A program made the position numbers and the translations under genes. From contig NZ_CAXBOD010000001.1 in assembly GCF_963977235.1 (NCBI RefSeq), forward strand, positions 1-64,000: a stretch of DNA of 64,000 nt, given 5' to 3'. Positions 38,610 to 47,923 of this stretch are shown one piece after another. The notes beneath the pieces are model-generated. The model was not told the DNA's origin. It ran no database searches and saw nothing but the letters and a program-made list of their open reading frames with translations. Positions within the stretch are counted from its first letter, which is position 1, and every line of letters begins with the position of its first letter. The stretch is from Albimonas sp963977235 (GTDB lineage Bacteria > Pseudomonadota > Alphaproteobacteria > Rhodobacterales > Rhodobacteraceae).

Positions 38610-40727
38610 ATGGACGATTCCGAGGACTATCTCGCGCTGTTCTTCACAGAATGCGGCGAGCTGCTGGGCGATCTGCAGGAGCAGCTCGACCGCCTGATGG
38701 ACGGCGACCGGGACCCTGAACTGGTGAACGCGGCCTTCCGAGCGGTGCACTCGGTCAAGGGCGGCGCCGCCGCCTTCGGGTTCGACGCCCTGATCAGCTT
38801 CGCCCACGTGTTCGAGACGGTGATGGACGGCCTGCGCTCGGGTCGACTGGCGCTGAACTCGGAGGTGGTGAACCTGCTGATGCGCGCCGGCGACATCATG
38901 GAGGTGCTCATCGAGCAGGCCCGCGACGGCGCCTCGGTCGACGAGGGCGCGGTGATCCGCGTCCGCCAGGAACTCGAGGAGATGACCGGCCGCTCGGCCG
39001 CCGACGAGACAGAGGACGACGCGGCCTCCGCAGCCCCGCCGCCCGCCGCCGACCCGGCGCCCCTCGCGGACCAAACCGCCGAGCTCGAGCCGCGCGAGGT
39101 CACCATCTCGGTCCGCCCGCACGACGACTTCGTCAGCGCCGGTCACGATCCGCTGCGGATGATCCGCGGCGCGCGCGAGCTGGATCTGGTCGCGGCCGAA
39201 CCGTTCGGCGACCTGCCCTCGCTGTCCGAGCTCACGCCCGAGGGCTGTCCGATCGGCTGGCGCCTGCGCTTCGAGACGGACCGTCCGGCGGCGGAGCTGC
39301 GCGACTACTTCATGGTCTACGAGCATATCGCCGAGCTCGAGTTCGACGACCCCTGGATCGCCAACCCCCCCACGGCCGCCCCGGCCGCGGGACAGGCCCC
39401 CGCCCCCGACGCGCCCTCGGTCTCGTCGCTCGAGGACGCGCCCATGGCCCCGGCCGCCGCGGCCGCCCCGCCCCCGGCCTCGGGCGGCGGCGGCGGAGGC
39501 GGCGGGGACGCCAAGGAGGGCGGCCGCCACGGCCCCTCCAAGACCCTGCGCGTGGAGCTCACCCGCATCGACCGGCTGGTGAACCTGGTCGGCGAGATCG
39601 TGATCACCCAGGCGGTCCTGGCCCAGAAACTCTCCGAGACGGACGCCCAGACGGCGCTCGAGGTCGGCCATTCGGTCGAAGCCATGTCCCGCCAGACGCG
39701 GGAGCTTCAGGAATCGGTGATGGCGATCCGCGCCCAGCCCGTGAAGTCTGTGTTCAGCCGCATGCCCCGCGTGGTCCGCGACCTGGCCGAGAAACTCCAG
39801 AAGGAGGCCCGACTGGTGCTCGCCGGCGAGCACACCGAGGTCGACACGACCGTCATCGAGGAGCTCGCCGAGCCGCTGACCCACATGCTGCGCAACTCGA
39901 TGGACCACGGGCTGGAAGGCCCCGACGAACGCGAGGCGCTGGGCAAACCCCGCACCGGCACCATCCGGCTGGCGGCCGAGCACCGCGGCGAGCGGGTGAT
40001 CATCATCGTCGAGGACGACGGCCGCGGCGTGAACCGCGAGCGGGTGATGGAGAAGGCCATCGAGAACGGGCTGATCGGCCCCGAGGACAACCTGCCCCCC
40101 GAGGAGATCGACCAGCTGATCTTCCACCCCGGCTTCTCGACAGCCAAGGAGATCAGCTCGGTTTCCGGCCGCGGGGTCGGCATGGACGTGGTCAAGAAGA
40201 AGATCCAGGCCCTGGGCGGTCGCATCCACATGCGCTCCGACCCCGGCCGGGGCACCCGCTTCCAGATCACCCTGCCGCTGACGCTGGCGGTTCTGGACGG
40301 GATGACCGTCTGCGTGGGCGACGAGCGCTTCATCCTGCCGCTCAGCTCGGTGGTCGAGGCGTTGCGGATCGAAGGCGAACGGGTCGAGATCCTTCCCGAC
40401 CGCTCCCAGGTCCTGGCCCGCCGCGGCGAGTATCTGCGCCTGATCAGCCTTCGCGACACGCTGGGCATCGGCGACGCGTCCAAGCGCGAGGAGATGGCGA
40501 TCGTCGTCGACACCGAGACGCGCGGCCTCGTCGCCCTTCTCGTCGACGAGCTGATCGGCCAGCGGCAGGTGGTGCTCAAGAGCCTCGAGGCGAACTTCCA
40601 GCGGGTCGAGGGCGTCTCAGGCGCCACGATCCTTGGCGACGGACGTGTGGCGTTGATCCTCGACGTGCCGTCGCTGGTGTCCATGGGCGGGCTCGCGCGG
40701 GCCCCGATGCAGGAGATGATCCATTGA
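38610..40727 (+). CDS. cheA: Chemotaxis histidine kinase CheA
   Basis: A 705-aa cytosolic kinase. HPt domain about 1-105 with His47 (AVHSVKGGAAAFGF), a ferredoxin-like P2-type segment about 165-250, an Ala/Pro/Gly linker about 250-310, dimerisation domain (RIDRLVNLVGEIVITQ), ATPase domain with N-box (HMLRNSMDHGLEG), G1 (DDGRGVN) and G2 (GRGVGMDVV), and a CheW-like regulatory domain to the end. GGAGGAG precedes the ATG. The stop overlaps cheW. Confidence 0.97.
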   Translation: MDDSEDYLALFFTECGELLGDLQEQLDRLMDGDRDPELVNAAFRAVHSVKGGAAAFGFDALISFAHVFETVMDGLRSGRLALNSEVVNLLMRAGDIMEVLIEQARDGASVDEGAVIRVRQELEEMTGRSAADETEDDAASAAPPPAADPAPLADQTAELEPREVTISVRPHDDFVSAGHDPLRMIRGARELDLVAAEPFGDLPSLSELTPEGCPIGWRLRFETDRPAAELRDYFMVYEHIAELEFDDPWIANPPTAAPAAGQAPAPDAPSVSSLEDAPMAPAAAAAPPPASGGGGGGGGDAKEGGRHGPSKTLRVELTRIDRLVNLVGEIVITQAVLAQKLSETDAQTALEVGHSVEAMSRQTRELQESVMAIRAQPVKSVFSRMPRVVRDLAEKLQKEARLVLAGEHTEVDTTVIEELAEPLTHMLRNSMDHGLEGPDEREALGKPRTGTIRLAAEHRGERVIIIVEDDGRGVNRERVMEKAIENGLIGPEDNLPPEEIDQLIFHPGFSTAKEISSVSGRGVGMDVVKKKIQALGGRIHMRSDPGRGTRFQITLPLTLAVLDGMTVCVGDERFILPLSSVVEALRIEGERVEILPDRSQVLARRGEYLRLISLRDTLGIGDASKREEMAIVVDTETRGLVALLVDELIGQRQVVLKSLEANFQRVEGVSGATILGDGRVALILDVPSLVSMGGLARAPMQEMIH

Positions 40728-41251
40728 CCGACGTTTTGCAGAGCCAGCCCGCCGCTTCCGGTCTTGCCGGCCAGCTCGCCGCCCCTTCGCCGGAGGAGTC
40801 TCCGGCCGCCGGCGGGCGCCTGAAACAGTACGTGACCTTCCTGGTGGGCGACCGCGCCTACGGCGTCGACATCGTGCTGGTGCGCGAGATCAAGCAGTGG
40901 ACCCCGACGACCGCCCTTCCCAATCAGCCGCACTACATGCGCGGCGTCCTGAACCTGCGCGGCACCATCGTGCCGGTCCACGATTTGCGCGCCCGTTTCG
41001 GCGGCCCGCTGACCGAGGCGACCGAGACCCATGTCGTGGTCATCGTCTGGATCGGCGACCAGACGGTGGGCGTGCTGGTCGACGCGGTCAGCGACATCAT
41101 CAGCGTGGCCTCCGACGACATTCGCCCGGTTCCGCCCTCTGAGGCGGACCTCGACCAGTCCGCGATCAACGGCCTGGTGAACGCGGAATCGGGGATGGTC
41201 GCGCTTCTGGATCTGAAGTCGCTGTTCGGCGCGGTGCGCGGGATCGTCTGA
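40724..41251 (+). CDS. cheW: Chemotaxis coupling protein CheW
   Basis: A 175-aa SH3-like adaptor linking receptors to CheA. Typical motifs are YVTFLVGDRAYGVDIVLVREI and MRGVLNLRGTIVPVHDLR, then VGVLVDAVSDI. An N-terminal extension of about 30 residues precedes the domain. The start is a TTG overlapping the cheA stop (TTGA) with GGAG upstream, which suggests reduced, coupled translation. Confidence 0.95.
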   Translation: MTDVLQSQPAASGLAGQLAAPSPEESPAAGGRLKQYVTFLVGDRAYGVDIVLVREIKQWTPTTALPNQPHYMRGVLNLRGTIVPVHDLRARFGGPLTEATETHVVVIVWIGDQTVGVLVDAVSDIISVASDDIRPVPPSEADLDQSAINGLVNAESGMVALLDLKSLFGAVRGIV

Positions 41252-41396
41252 CCCGGCTCGGCTCGGCCCCCGCGCCGGGCTCGCGCTCATGCAACACCCG
41301 CCGGCGTGCGCGCCGGACGGACGGGAAACGTGCGCCGCACGAAGCGGCGAGAAGACAGGCCGTGAAACAGACGCGCCTCGGCGAACGGAGAGCCGA

Positions 41397-44300
41397 ATGA
41401 GCACCAGCCAGAATACGCGGGCCCGCAGCGGCCTGTCGATCGGGATCAAGCTGACCCTCGCGGCCGGCGGGGCCGCGCTGATAACCGGGCTGGCCGTCGG
41501 AGCGGTGGGTCTGGTCCGATCCGACAGCGACCTGCGCGCCGAGGCGAGCCGCGGGGTGATGGACGGCGCCCAACTGGCCGCCGACCGCATCGAAGCCTAC
41601 CTCGCCGAGGTCGAGAACGACCTTGCCTTCGTTCGCCAGTCGGAGCTCGGCACCGACGACTTCGAGGACTTCCTCAACCCCTGGGCCGCCGACAGCGCCG
41701 CGGCGGTCCGTCTCTACAGCGCAGAGTCCTCGCTGCCCTCGGGGCGACGGGCGGAGCTGGACGATGCCGGCGACGGTTCCGACTGGTCGGACGCCCACTC
41801 CCGCCACCACCGCACCTATCGCGGCTTCCAGAAGGAGCGCGGCTACCGAGACCTGTTCCTGATCTCGCCCGAGGGCGAGGTGGTCTACAGCGTCGCCAAG
41901 GAGAGCGACTTCGGCGAGAACCTGCTGACCGGCTCGCTGAGCGACTCGGGCCTGGCCGAGGCGTTCCGCCAGGCGCGCGCCCTGAAGCCCGGCGAGACGG
42001 CCTTCGTCGATTTTTCTTCCTACGCGCCCAGCGGCGGCGCCCCGGCGGCCTTCGCGGCGACCCCGGCGGTCTCGCCTGACGGCCGGATCCTGGGTGTCCT
42101 GGCCCTGCTGCTGCCGGAGACCGAGCTCGCCTACATCCTGTCCACGGTGCATCTTGGCGCCGATACGACGCTCTACGTGGCCGGTCGCGACGGCGTGCTG
42201 CGCTCGGACCTTCCCAAGACGGCGGGCAGCGACACCCTCGTGACCCGCGTCTCGCTGCCCGCCGGCGCCTTCGAAGGCGCGGTGGAAGCCGTCGGCGTGC
42301 TTGGTGACGAGGCGATCATCAGCCAGCGCCCGATCGAGGTCTCCGGCCTCAACTGGATTGCCGTTTCCGAGGAGCCGACCAGCATCATCGCCGCACAGCG
42401 GCTCGGGCAGATGCAGGTGTCGGCGTTGGCTTCGCTGCCGGCCCTGCTTGTCGCTCTGGGACTGGGCTGGCTGGTGGCGCGCAGCTTCGCCGCGCCGGTG
42501 CAGCGGATGACCAAGGCGGTCGGCGACCTGCTGGCCGGCCGCGCCGTCGACGTGCCGGGCTCGACGCGCGCCGACGAACTTGGCGACCTCGCCCGCGCCC
42601 TGTCGGAGATCCACCACGCCTCCGTCGCCTCGCGGCGGATCGCCACCGCCCTGTCGGCGTCCAGCGAGATGGTGATGATCCTCGACACCGAGCAGCGCGT
42701 GGTCTTCGCCAACGCGGCGATGGAGGAGGGGTTCCGCGAGATCCGCGGCGCCATGCCCGGAGCGGCCTCGGGGGCGAGCTCGATCGTGGGGCTGGAGGCG
42801 CGGATGCTCACCGAGGATGCCTCGGTGTTCCTCAAGACCGACCGCCGCGGCGCGCCGCTTCTGCAGTTCGGCGACAAGCTCTACGGCCTGGTGATCGTCG
42901 AGATGCGCGACGACGCCGGCGACCTGCTGGGGCGCGCCGTCACCTGGCGCGACCGCTCCTCGGCCGTGACGGTCGAGCGGCAGGTGAACGAAGTGCTCGA
43001 GGCGGTGGCCAAGGGCGATTTCACCAAGAAGCTGGACGAGGACTCCCAGGACCGCTTCGCGCGGCTCGTGGCCCGCTCGATCAACAAGATGGGCGACCTG
43101 TCGGGCGGCTTCTTCGCCGAACTCGAAGGCATGGTCGAGGCGCTGGCCTCTGGCCGCCTCGCCCACCGCATGACCGAGACGCATGACGGCCGCTTCGGCG
43201 AGGCCGCGACGAACCTGAATCAGGCCGTCGCCCGACTGGCGGAGACCATCGCCGACATCGCCAAATCCGCGGACGGGATGCGCGAGACCGCCGACACGAT
43301 CTCGACCGACGCCTCCGACCTCAGCTCTCGAACCGAGTCGCAGGCCTCCTCGCTGGAGCAGACGGCGGCGACCATGGAGGAGATGGCCGCCAACGTGAGG
43401 ACCACCGCCGACAACGCCGACTCGGCCGAGACGCTGGCCCGCGACGCGGCCTCGCGCGCCGAAGCCGGGCGCGGGGTCATGTCGAACGCGGTCTCGGCCA
43501 TGGGTCGGATCGAGGACAGCTCGGCCAAGATCTCGGACATCATCTCGGTGATCGACTCGATCGCGTTCCAGACCAACCTGTTGGCGCTGAACGCGGCCGT
43601 GGAGGCGGCCCGGGCGGGCGAGGCGGGCAAGGGCTTCGCCGTCGTCGCGGCCGAGGTCCGGACCCTCGCCCAGCGCTCCAGCCAGGCGGCCAAGGACATC
43701 TCGACGCTGATCGAGGCCTCGTCCAGCCATGTCGGCGAGGGGGTGCGACTGGTGCAGTCCACCGGCGACGCGCTCGAGGAGATCGCTGAGGGCATCGCCC
43801 GCACCGCCGCCACGATCGAGGACATCTCCTCGGCCGTGCGGGAGCAGAGCGCCGGCGTGCAGGAGACCTCCCAGGCGGTCAGCCACATGGACGACGCCAC
43901 CCAGCGCAACTCCGCCATGGCAGAACAGAGCGCCGCCGCGGCGCGGCGGCTTCAGAACGAGGCGCGCTGGCTGATCGAGCGGGTGGGCTTCTTCGAGACC
44001 GGCGTCAAGCAGTCGGCGCGCGCGGTCGGCGCAGCGGTCTCGGCCTCGGCCGAAGCGCCGGCCCGGGCCGCCAGCGGCGGCGGTTCGAACCGGCAGGCCA
44101 CCGTCCCTGCGTCCCGCCCTGCCGCACGGCCGACCGGCGTGGCCACCCGGCCCCCGGCCGCGCCGCCCGCCGCTTCAAAGCCTGTCGCTGCAAAGCCTGT
44201 CGCTGCAAAGCCCGCATCTTCGAAGCCGGCGGTTCTGAAGCCTGCGGCCGCGAAGACTGCGAGCCCTGCAGCTCAGCGCCCCGCCGAGCGCGCGGCCGCC

Positions 44301-44426
44301 CCAGCGCGACCCGCGCCCGCCGCCGCCCGCCCCACCGCGCCGCGGCCTGAGACGAACCCGGCCGTGCGTCCGGCGCCGGCGCCCGCGTCGACAGCCGACG
44401 ACGACCAGGACTGGTCGGAGTTCTGA
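41397..44426 (+). CDS. Methyl-accepting chemotaxis protein with PAS-like domain and CheR-tether tail
   Basis: A 1,009-aa receptor: transmembrane 1 at about 17-40, a large periplasmic Cache-like domain to about 340, transmembrane 2 at about 342-362, HAMP, a PAS-like segment (about 415-520), and the MCP signalling hairpin with tip FQTNLLALNAAVEAARAGEA near residues 720-745. After about residue 870 comes an Ala/Pro/Lys tail with 5-residue repeats. The C-terminus is DWSEF, matching the xWxxF CheR-docking pentapeptide of enteric receptors. ACGGAG precedes the ATG. The ligand is unknown. Confidence 0.93.
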   Translation: MSTSQNTRARSGLSIGIKLTLAAGGAALITGLAVGAVGLVRSDSDLRAEASRGVMDGAQLAADRIEAYLAEVENDLAFVRQSELGTDDFEDFLNPWAADSAAAVRLYSAESSLPSGRRAELDDAGDGSDWSDAHSRHHRTYRGFQKERGYRDLFLISPEGEVVYSVAKESDFGENLLTGSLSDSGLAEAFRQARALKPGETAFVDFSSYAPSGGAPAAFAATPAVSPDGRILGVLALLLPETELAYILSTVHLGADTTLYVAGRDGVLRSDLPKTAGSDTLVTRVSLPAGAFEGAVEAVGVLGDEAIISQRPIEVSGLNWIAVSEEPTSIIAAQRLGQMQVSALASLPALLVALGLGWLVARSFAAPVQRMTKAVGDLLAGRAVDVPGSTRADELGDLARALSEIHHASVASRRIATALSASSEMVMILDTEQRVVFANAAMEEGFREIRGAMPGAASGASSIVGLEARMLTEDASVFLKTDRRGAPLLQFGDKLYGLVIVEMRDDAGDLLGRAVTWRDRSSAVTVERQVNEVLEAVAKGDFTKKLDEDSQDRFARLVARSINKMGDLSGGFFAELEGMVEALASGRLAHRMTETHDGRFGEAATNLNQAVARLAETIADIAKSADGMRETADTISTDASDLSSRTESQASSLEQTAATMEEMAANVRTTADNADSAETLARDAASRAEAGRGVMSNAVSAMGRIEDSSAKISDIISVIDSIAFQTNLLALNAAVEAARAGEAGKGFAVVAAEVRTLAQRSSQAAKDISTLIEASSSHVGEGVRLVQSTGDALEEIAEGIARTAATIEDISSAVREQSAGVQETSQAVSHMDDATQRNSAMAEQSAAAARRLQNEARWLIERVGFFETGVKQSARAVGAAVSASAEAPARAASGGGSNRQATVPASRPAARPTGVATRPPAAPPAASKPVAAKPVAAKPASSKPAVLKPAAAKTASPAAQRPAERAAAPARPAPAAARPTAPRPETNPAVRPAPAPASTADDDQDWSEF
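44177..44221 (+). repeat. Short tandem repeat coding for the receptor's Lys-Pro-Ala tail
   Basis: A 15-nt unit is present twice without change (44177-44191 and 44192-44206), with a diverged third unit to 44221, giving repeated KPVAA-type pentapeptides in the flexible tail of the receptor. Copy number could vary between strains and alter tether length. Confidence 0.7.
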
Positions 44427-44430
44427 GCAG

Positions 44431-45339
44431 ATGAACCGAGCCCTCCAGCCTGGGTCAGCGGCCTCGCCGCGCTCCGACCCGCCGCCGGCCGCCGCCGCCG
44501 ACCGAGGCGGCGAGTCGGCCGCCTACGGCGGCGAGTTCGTGATGTCGGACGCCGAGTTCACCCGCATCACCGCAAAGGTGTTCGAGATCGCGGGCATCGT
44601 GCTGAAGGATCACAAGCGGCAGATGGTCTACACGCGCCTGTCGCGCCGCCTTCGCGCAACCGGGTTGACCGCTTTCGGGGCCTACATGGACCTGATCGAG
44701 CGGCCCGAGGGCAAGGCCGAGATGGTGCAGTTCACCAACGCCGTGACCACCAACCTGACCTCGTTCTTCCGCGAGGGGCACCACTTCACCCATCTGCGCG
44801 AGCAGGTGCTCGAGCCGCTGGCCAAAGGCGGCAAAACCCGACTGCGCGTCTGGTCGGCCGGCTGCTCGACGGGGGAGGAGCCCTACTCGATCGCCATGAC
44901 CGCGCGCGCTGCGGCCCGCTCGCTGGCCAGCGTCGACTTCCGGATCCTGGCGACCGATCTGGACACCAACGTGCTGGCCACCGGCAAGGCCGGCGTCTAC
45001 CCCGAAGCTCGGGCCGCCGACATCCCGGCCGAGCTTCGCTCGGGCGCCCTGGCGCGCAACGGCGACCGGGTGGAGTTCTCCAGCCAGGTCAAGTCGATGA
45101 TCGCCTTTCGCAAGCTCAACCTGCTGCACCCCTGGCCCTTCCGCGGCCCGTTCGACGCGATCTTCTGCCGAAACGTGCTGATCTATTTCGACGCCGAGAC
45201 CAAGGCCGGACTCGTGCGCCGCTATGCGGAGGCCCTGACCGACGACGGCGTCCTCTACCTCGGCCATTCGGAATCCCTGCTGGGCGAGCATCCGCTGCTG
45301 CGCTCCGAGGGCCGAACCATCTACCGGAGGCGGAAATGA
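44431..45339 (+). CDS. cheR: Chemotaxis protein methyltransferase CheR
   Basis: A 302-aa SAM-dependent enzyme methylating receptor glutamates. An N-terminal helical domain (about 38-100) is followed by the SAM-binding fold with VWSAGCSTGEEPYSIAM and ILATDLDTNVLA, then CRNVLIYFD and GVLYLGHSESL. The first 35 residues are low-complexity. It starts four bases after the receptor stop. It overlaps cheD by 4 bp. The receptor's DWSEF end is a plausible docking site. Confidence 0.96.
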   Translation: MNRALQPGSAASPRSDPPPAAAADRGGESAAYGGEFVMSDAEFTRITAKVFEIAGIVLKDHKRQMVYTRLSRRLRATGLTAFGAYMDLIERPEGKAEMVQFTNAVTTNLTSFFREGHHFTHLREQVLEPLAKGGKTRLRVWSAGCSTGEEPYSIAMTARAAARSLASVDFRILATDLDTNVLATGKAGVYPEARAADIPAELRSGALARNGDRVEFSSQVKSMIAFRKLNLLHPWPFRGPFDAIFCRNVLIYFDAETKAGLVRRYAEALTDDGVLYLGHSESLLGEHPLLRSEGRTIYRRRK

Positions 45340-45932
45340 GCGCGTCGAGCGGGCGCGTCGCCGCCCCCTACTTCGATCCCAAGATCGGGGCGCAGGCGAT
45401 CTCGGTCCTGCCCGGCCACCATGCGGTGACCGACCAGCCCGAGACCGCGGTCACGACGCTCCTCGGCTCGTGCGTCGCCGCCTGCATCCGTGACGTCGAC
45501 AAGGGGATCGGCGGCCTGAACCACTTTCTTCTGCCCGGCGAGGATCGCACAGACGGCGCCCGCTCGGCTCGCTACGGGGTCCACGCGATGGAGGTTCTGA
45601 TCAACGACATCCTCAAGCGCGGCGGCCGCAAGGACCGGATGGAGGCGAAGGTCTTCGGCGGCGCCAACGTCATCGACGTCAGTTCGAAGGACACGGTCGG
45701 CGTCCGCAACGCCCAGTTCGTCAAGGACTATCTGCGGATGGAGGGGATCCGGCTAGCCGCCTCCGACTGCGGAGGAGAGCGGGCGCGCCGGGTCTACTTC
45801 TTCCCGGCGAACGGTCGGGCATCGGTCCTGCGGCTCCCGGCCTCCGAGTCCCGCGTCATGCGCCGGACCGAGTCGCAGCTGGCCCAGCAGGCGACGAAAG
45901 CGCCCGCCGCCGGCGGCGTGGAGCTGTTCTGA
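45336..45932 (+). CDS. cheD: Chemoreceptor glutamine deamidase CheD
   Basis: A 198-aa enzyme deamidating receptor glutamines to methylatable glutamates. The catalytic cysteine is Cys46 in LLGSCVAACIRD and the histidine is His63 in GGLNHFLLP; both fit the CheD active site. The ATG overlaps the cheR stop and its stop overlaps cheB. Confidence 0.96.
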   Translation: MSASSGRVAAPYFDPKIGAQAISVLPGHHAVTDQPETAVTTLLGSCVAACIRDVDKGIGGLNHFLLPGEDRTDGARSARYGVHAMEVLINDILKRGGRKDRMEAKVFGGANVIDVSSKDTVGVRNAQFVKDYLRMEGIRLAASDCGGERARRVYFFPANGRASVLRLPASESRVMRRTESQLAQQATKAPAAGGVELF

Positions 45933-47179
45933 TGCCCGCCCCGGGCGCCGGAACCCCGCCGACCCGCGCCCCCGGCGCTCGAGTGCGCGCGGTCATCGTC
46001 GACGACAGCCGCCTGATGCGCGGCATCATCAAGGCTGCATTGGAAGCCGAGGGCGACGTCGAGACGGTCGGCCTCGCCGGCAACGTTGCCGAGGGCCGCC
46101 GCCTGATCAAGGAGACCGACCCGGACGTGGTGACCCTCGATGTCGAAATGCCAGGGATGAACGGCCTGGAATTTCTGGAGAAAATCATGACACTCCGTCC
46201 GACGCCAGTGGTCATGGTCTCCTCGCTGACCGCCGCGGGCGCCGATGCGACCCTGGCGGCGCTCTCGATCGGGGCGGTCGATGTGGTGCGTAAGCCCAAT
46301 GGCCCCGACCCGATGGGCGCATTCGGCCAGGAGTTGCGCGAGAAGGTGCGCATGGCCGCGCGCGCCCAGGTTCGCCGCGCGGCGCCGCAGCGGCCACCTC
46401 CGTTACGGCAGGCGCAGCCCGCCGGCGCAGCGCGCAGGCCGGCCGTGCCGATGCAGCCGCCCAATCCGCCACCGCGCGCCGCTGCGCCGCCGGTGGAGAC
46501 GTCCCCACCCCTTCCGGATGCCCCGCTGAATCAGGTCGCCGCGTCGTCGCCGCTGGAAACCGGCGCGGGAGGCGGCTGGAAACGGGCCCTGATCGCCATC
46601 GGATCCTCGACCGGCGGGGTGGGCGCGATCGCGGAGCTGCTCGAAGGCCTGCCTCCGGATCTGCCTCCGGTCGTGATCACGCAGCACATGCCCGAGGGCT
46701 ACACCGCCCGTTTCGCCCGCCGCCTCTGCGACAAGTTCGGGCGAGACGTGGCCGAGGCCCGCGACGGCGAGGCCTTGCGTCCCGGCATGGTCCGCATCGC
46801 CCCCGGCGCCCGACACATGGAGATCCAGGCGACCGCCGGCCGCCTGACCACACGGCTCGGCAGCTCGGAGACGGTTTCGGGCCACTGCCCCTCGGTGGAT
46901 GTGCTGTTCGGCTCGGTCTCCCGCGCCGCGGGGCCCGCCGCGGTAGGGGTGATCCTGACCGGCATGGGCCGCGACGGCGCCGCCGGGCTGCGCGCGATGC
47001 GCGGCGCCGGCGCCGCCACGCTGGGCCAGTCGGAGCGAACCTGCGTCGTCTACGGCATGCCACGCGCCGCCCGAGAACTTGGCGCGGTCGAGGAAGAGCA
47101 CGACCTCGACCGACTCGCCGCCCGTATCACCGATTTTGCCCGTACCGCGCCGTCCCGGCGCGCCGCCCTCGGAAGCTGA
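45932..47179 (+). CDS. cheB: Protein-glutamate methylesterase CheB
   Basis: A 415-aa two-domain enzyme. The receiver domain (about 18-135) has Asp70 (LDVEMPGMNG). The methylesterase domain (about 215-405) has Ser226 in GSSTGGVGA, His252 in QHMPEGYT, and Asp in GMGRDGAAG. The linker of about 75 residues is unusually long and Pro/Ala/Arg-rich. It overlaps cheD (TGATG). Confidence 0.96.
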   Translation: MPAPGAGTPPTRAPGARVRAVIVDDSRLMRGIIKAALEAEGDVETVGLAGNVAEGRRLIKETDPDVVTLDVEMPGMNGLEFLEKIMTLRPTPVVMVSSLTAAGADATLAALSIGAVDVVRKPNGPDPMGAFGQELREKVRMAARAQVRRAAPQRPPPLRQAQPAGAARRPAVPMQPPNPPPRAAAPPVETSPPLPDAPLNQVAASSPLETGAGGGWKRALIAIGSSTGGVGAIAELLEGLPPDLPPVVITQHMPEGYTARFARRLCDKFGRDVAEARDGEALRPGMVRIAPGARHMEIQATAGRLTTRLGSSETVSGHCPSVDVLFGSVSRAAGPAAVGVILTGMGRDGAAGLRAMRGAGAATLGQSERTCVVYGMPRAARELGAVEEEHDLDRLAARITDFARTAPSRRAALGS

Positions 47180-47190
47180 GGAGAGCCCGA

Positions 47191-47571
47191 ATGCCCGCAG
47201 CCAAGTCTCTGAAGGTGCTGGTCGTGGACGACCAGCAGACCATGCGCGGCCTCGCCCGCCAGTGTCTCAAGCGCCTCGGCGTCGTCGATGTGACGCTCGC
47301 CGCGGCCGGCGACCAGGCGCTGGAGGCCATGATGGCCAAGAAATTCGACGTCGTGATCTCGGACCTCAACATGCCCGGCCTTTCGGGCGTGGAGTTGGCT
47401 CGCAAGATCAAGGAGCACCCGGTCTTCAAGTCGATCCCGGTGTTCCTGGCCACGTCCGACGCCTATCGCGACCAGGCGGTGGAGGGCACGGTGGACCATT
47501 TCGTGGCCAAGCCGTTCTCGGTGGCCGACATGCGCGCCGCGATCGAGACCCATCTCGGCGCCTTGACCTGA
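47191..47571 (+). CDS. cheY: CheY-type single-domain response regulator (copy 2)
   Basis: A 126-aa receiver with Asp13/Asp14, phospho-acceptor Asp58 (SDLNMPGLSG), Thr/Ser in LATSDA and Lys of AKPFSV. Differs clearly from copy 1, so the two are not recent duplicates; one may act as a phosphate sink as in other multi-CheY alphaproteobacteria. GAGGAG precedes the ATG, 11 bp after cheB. Last chemotaxis gene. Confidence 0.94.
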   Translation: MPAAKSLKVLVVDDQQTMRGLARQCLKRLGVVDVTLAAAGDQALEAMMAKKFDVVISDLNMPGLSGVELARKIKEHPVFKSIPVFLATSDAYRDQAVEGTVDHFVAKPFSVADMRAAIETHLGALT

Positions 47572-47627
47572 CGCCCGCGTCGCAAGGCGTCGCCTCGGGG
47601 CGCTTCGGAGTCCCGGGCGCCTCGTCA

Positions 47628-47668
47628 CGCCTGCCCCCCTGGGCGTTCTGGCGACCAGGGGGCGGGCG
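47628..47668 (+). terminator. Long GC stem-loop after the chemotaxis operon
   Basis: CGCCTGCCCCCCTGG (47628-47642) pairs with 47655-47668 in 14 bp with one bulged C and one G-T pair, loop 12 nt. It lies 57 bp past the second cheY. There is no T-run, so it is a candidate terminator or 3'-stabilising structure. Apart from this and the element at 47883, the 47572-47923 interval contains no gene. Confidence 0.45.
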
Positions 47669-47882
47669 GCGTGCAGGCGCGGCAGGCGTCCTCGCCCACG
47701 GCTCCGGAAGGATGGTCGTTAGAATGCCATGGATCCTGCCCTGCCGGATTCACTTCCCGGAAACCTGGCCTGCCCATTTTCGACCTCGGCGACCCGGCCC
47801 GGAGACCGCGCAGACCCGCGGCTCCCCGGCGGGAGGCTCCGGGCCCGCGCCCGGCCCGACCGTGGACCACGACCGCAGAATG

Positions 47883-47897
47883 TGGCGCCGGCCTTGC
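47883..47897 (+). promoter_or_regulatory. Candidate sigma-54 promoter of flgE
   Basis: TGGC-N7-TTGC matches the -24/-12 spacing and conserved bases of sigma-54 promoters. It lies 26 bp before the flgE ATG, leaving a predicted start around 47909 and a very short leader containing the AAGGA site. Sigma-54 drives flagellar genes in Rhodobacter, but a chance match in GC-rich DNA is quite possible. Confidence 0.3.
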
Positions 47898-47923
47898 CGG
47901 ACGTCCGCCCAGAAGGACAGACG

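Noticed and set aside
41166..43886. A minus-strand open frame of about 900 codons opposite the chemoreceptor
   Set aside because: The receptor signalling domain on the plus strand is clear, and the antisense translation has no recognisable feature.
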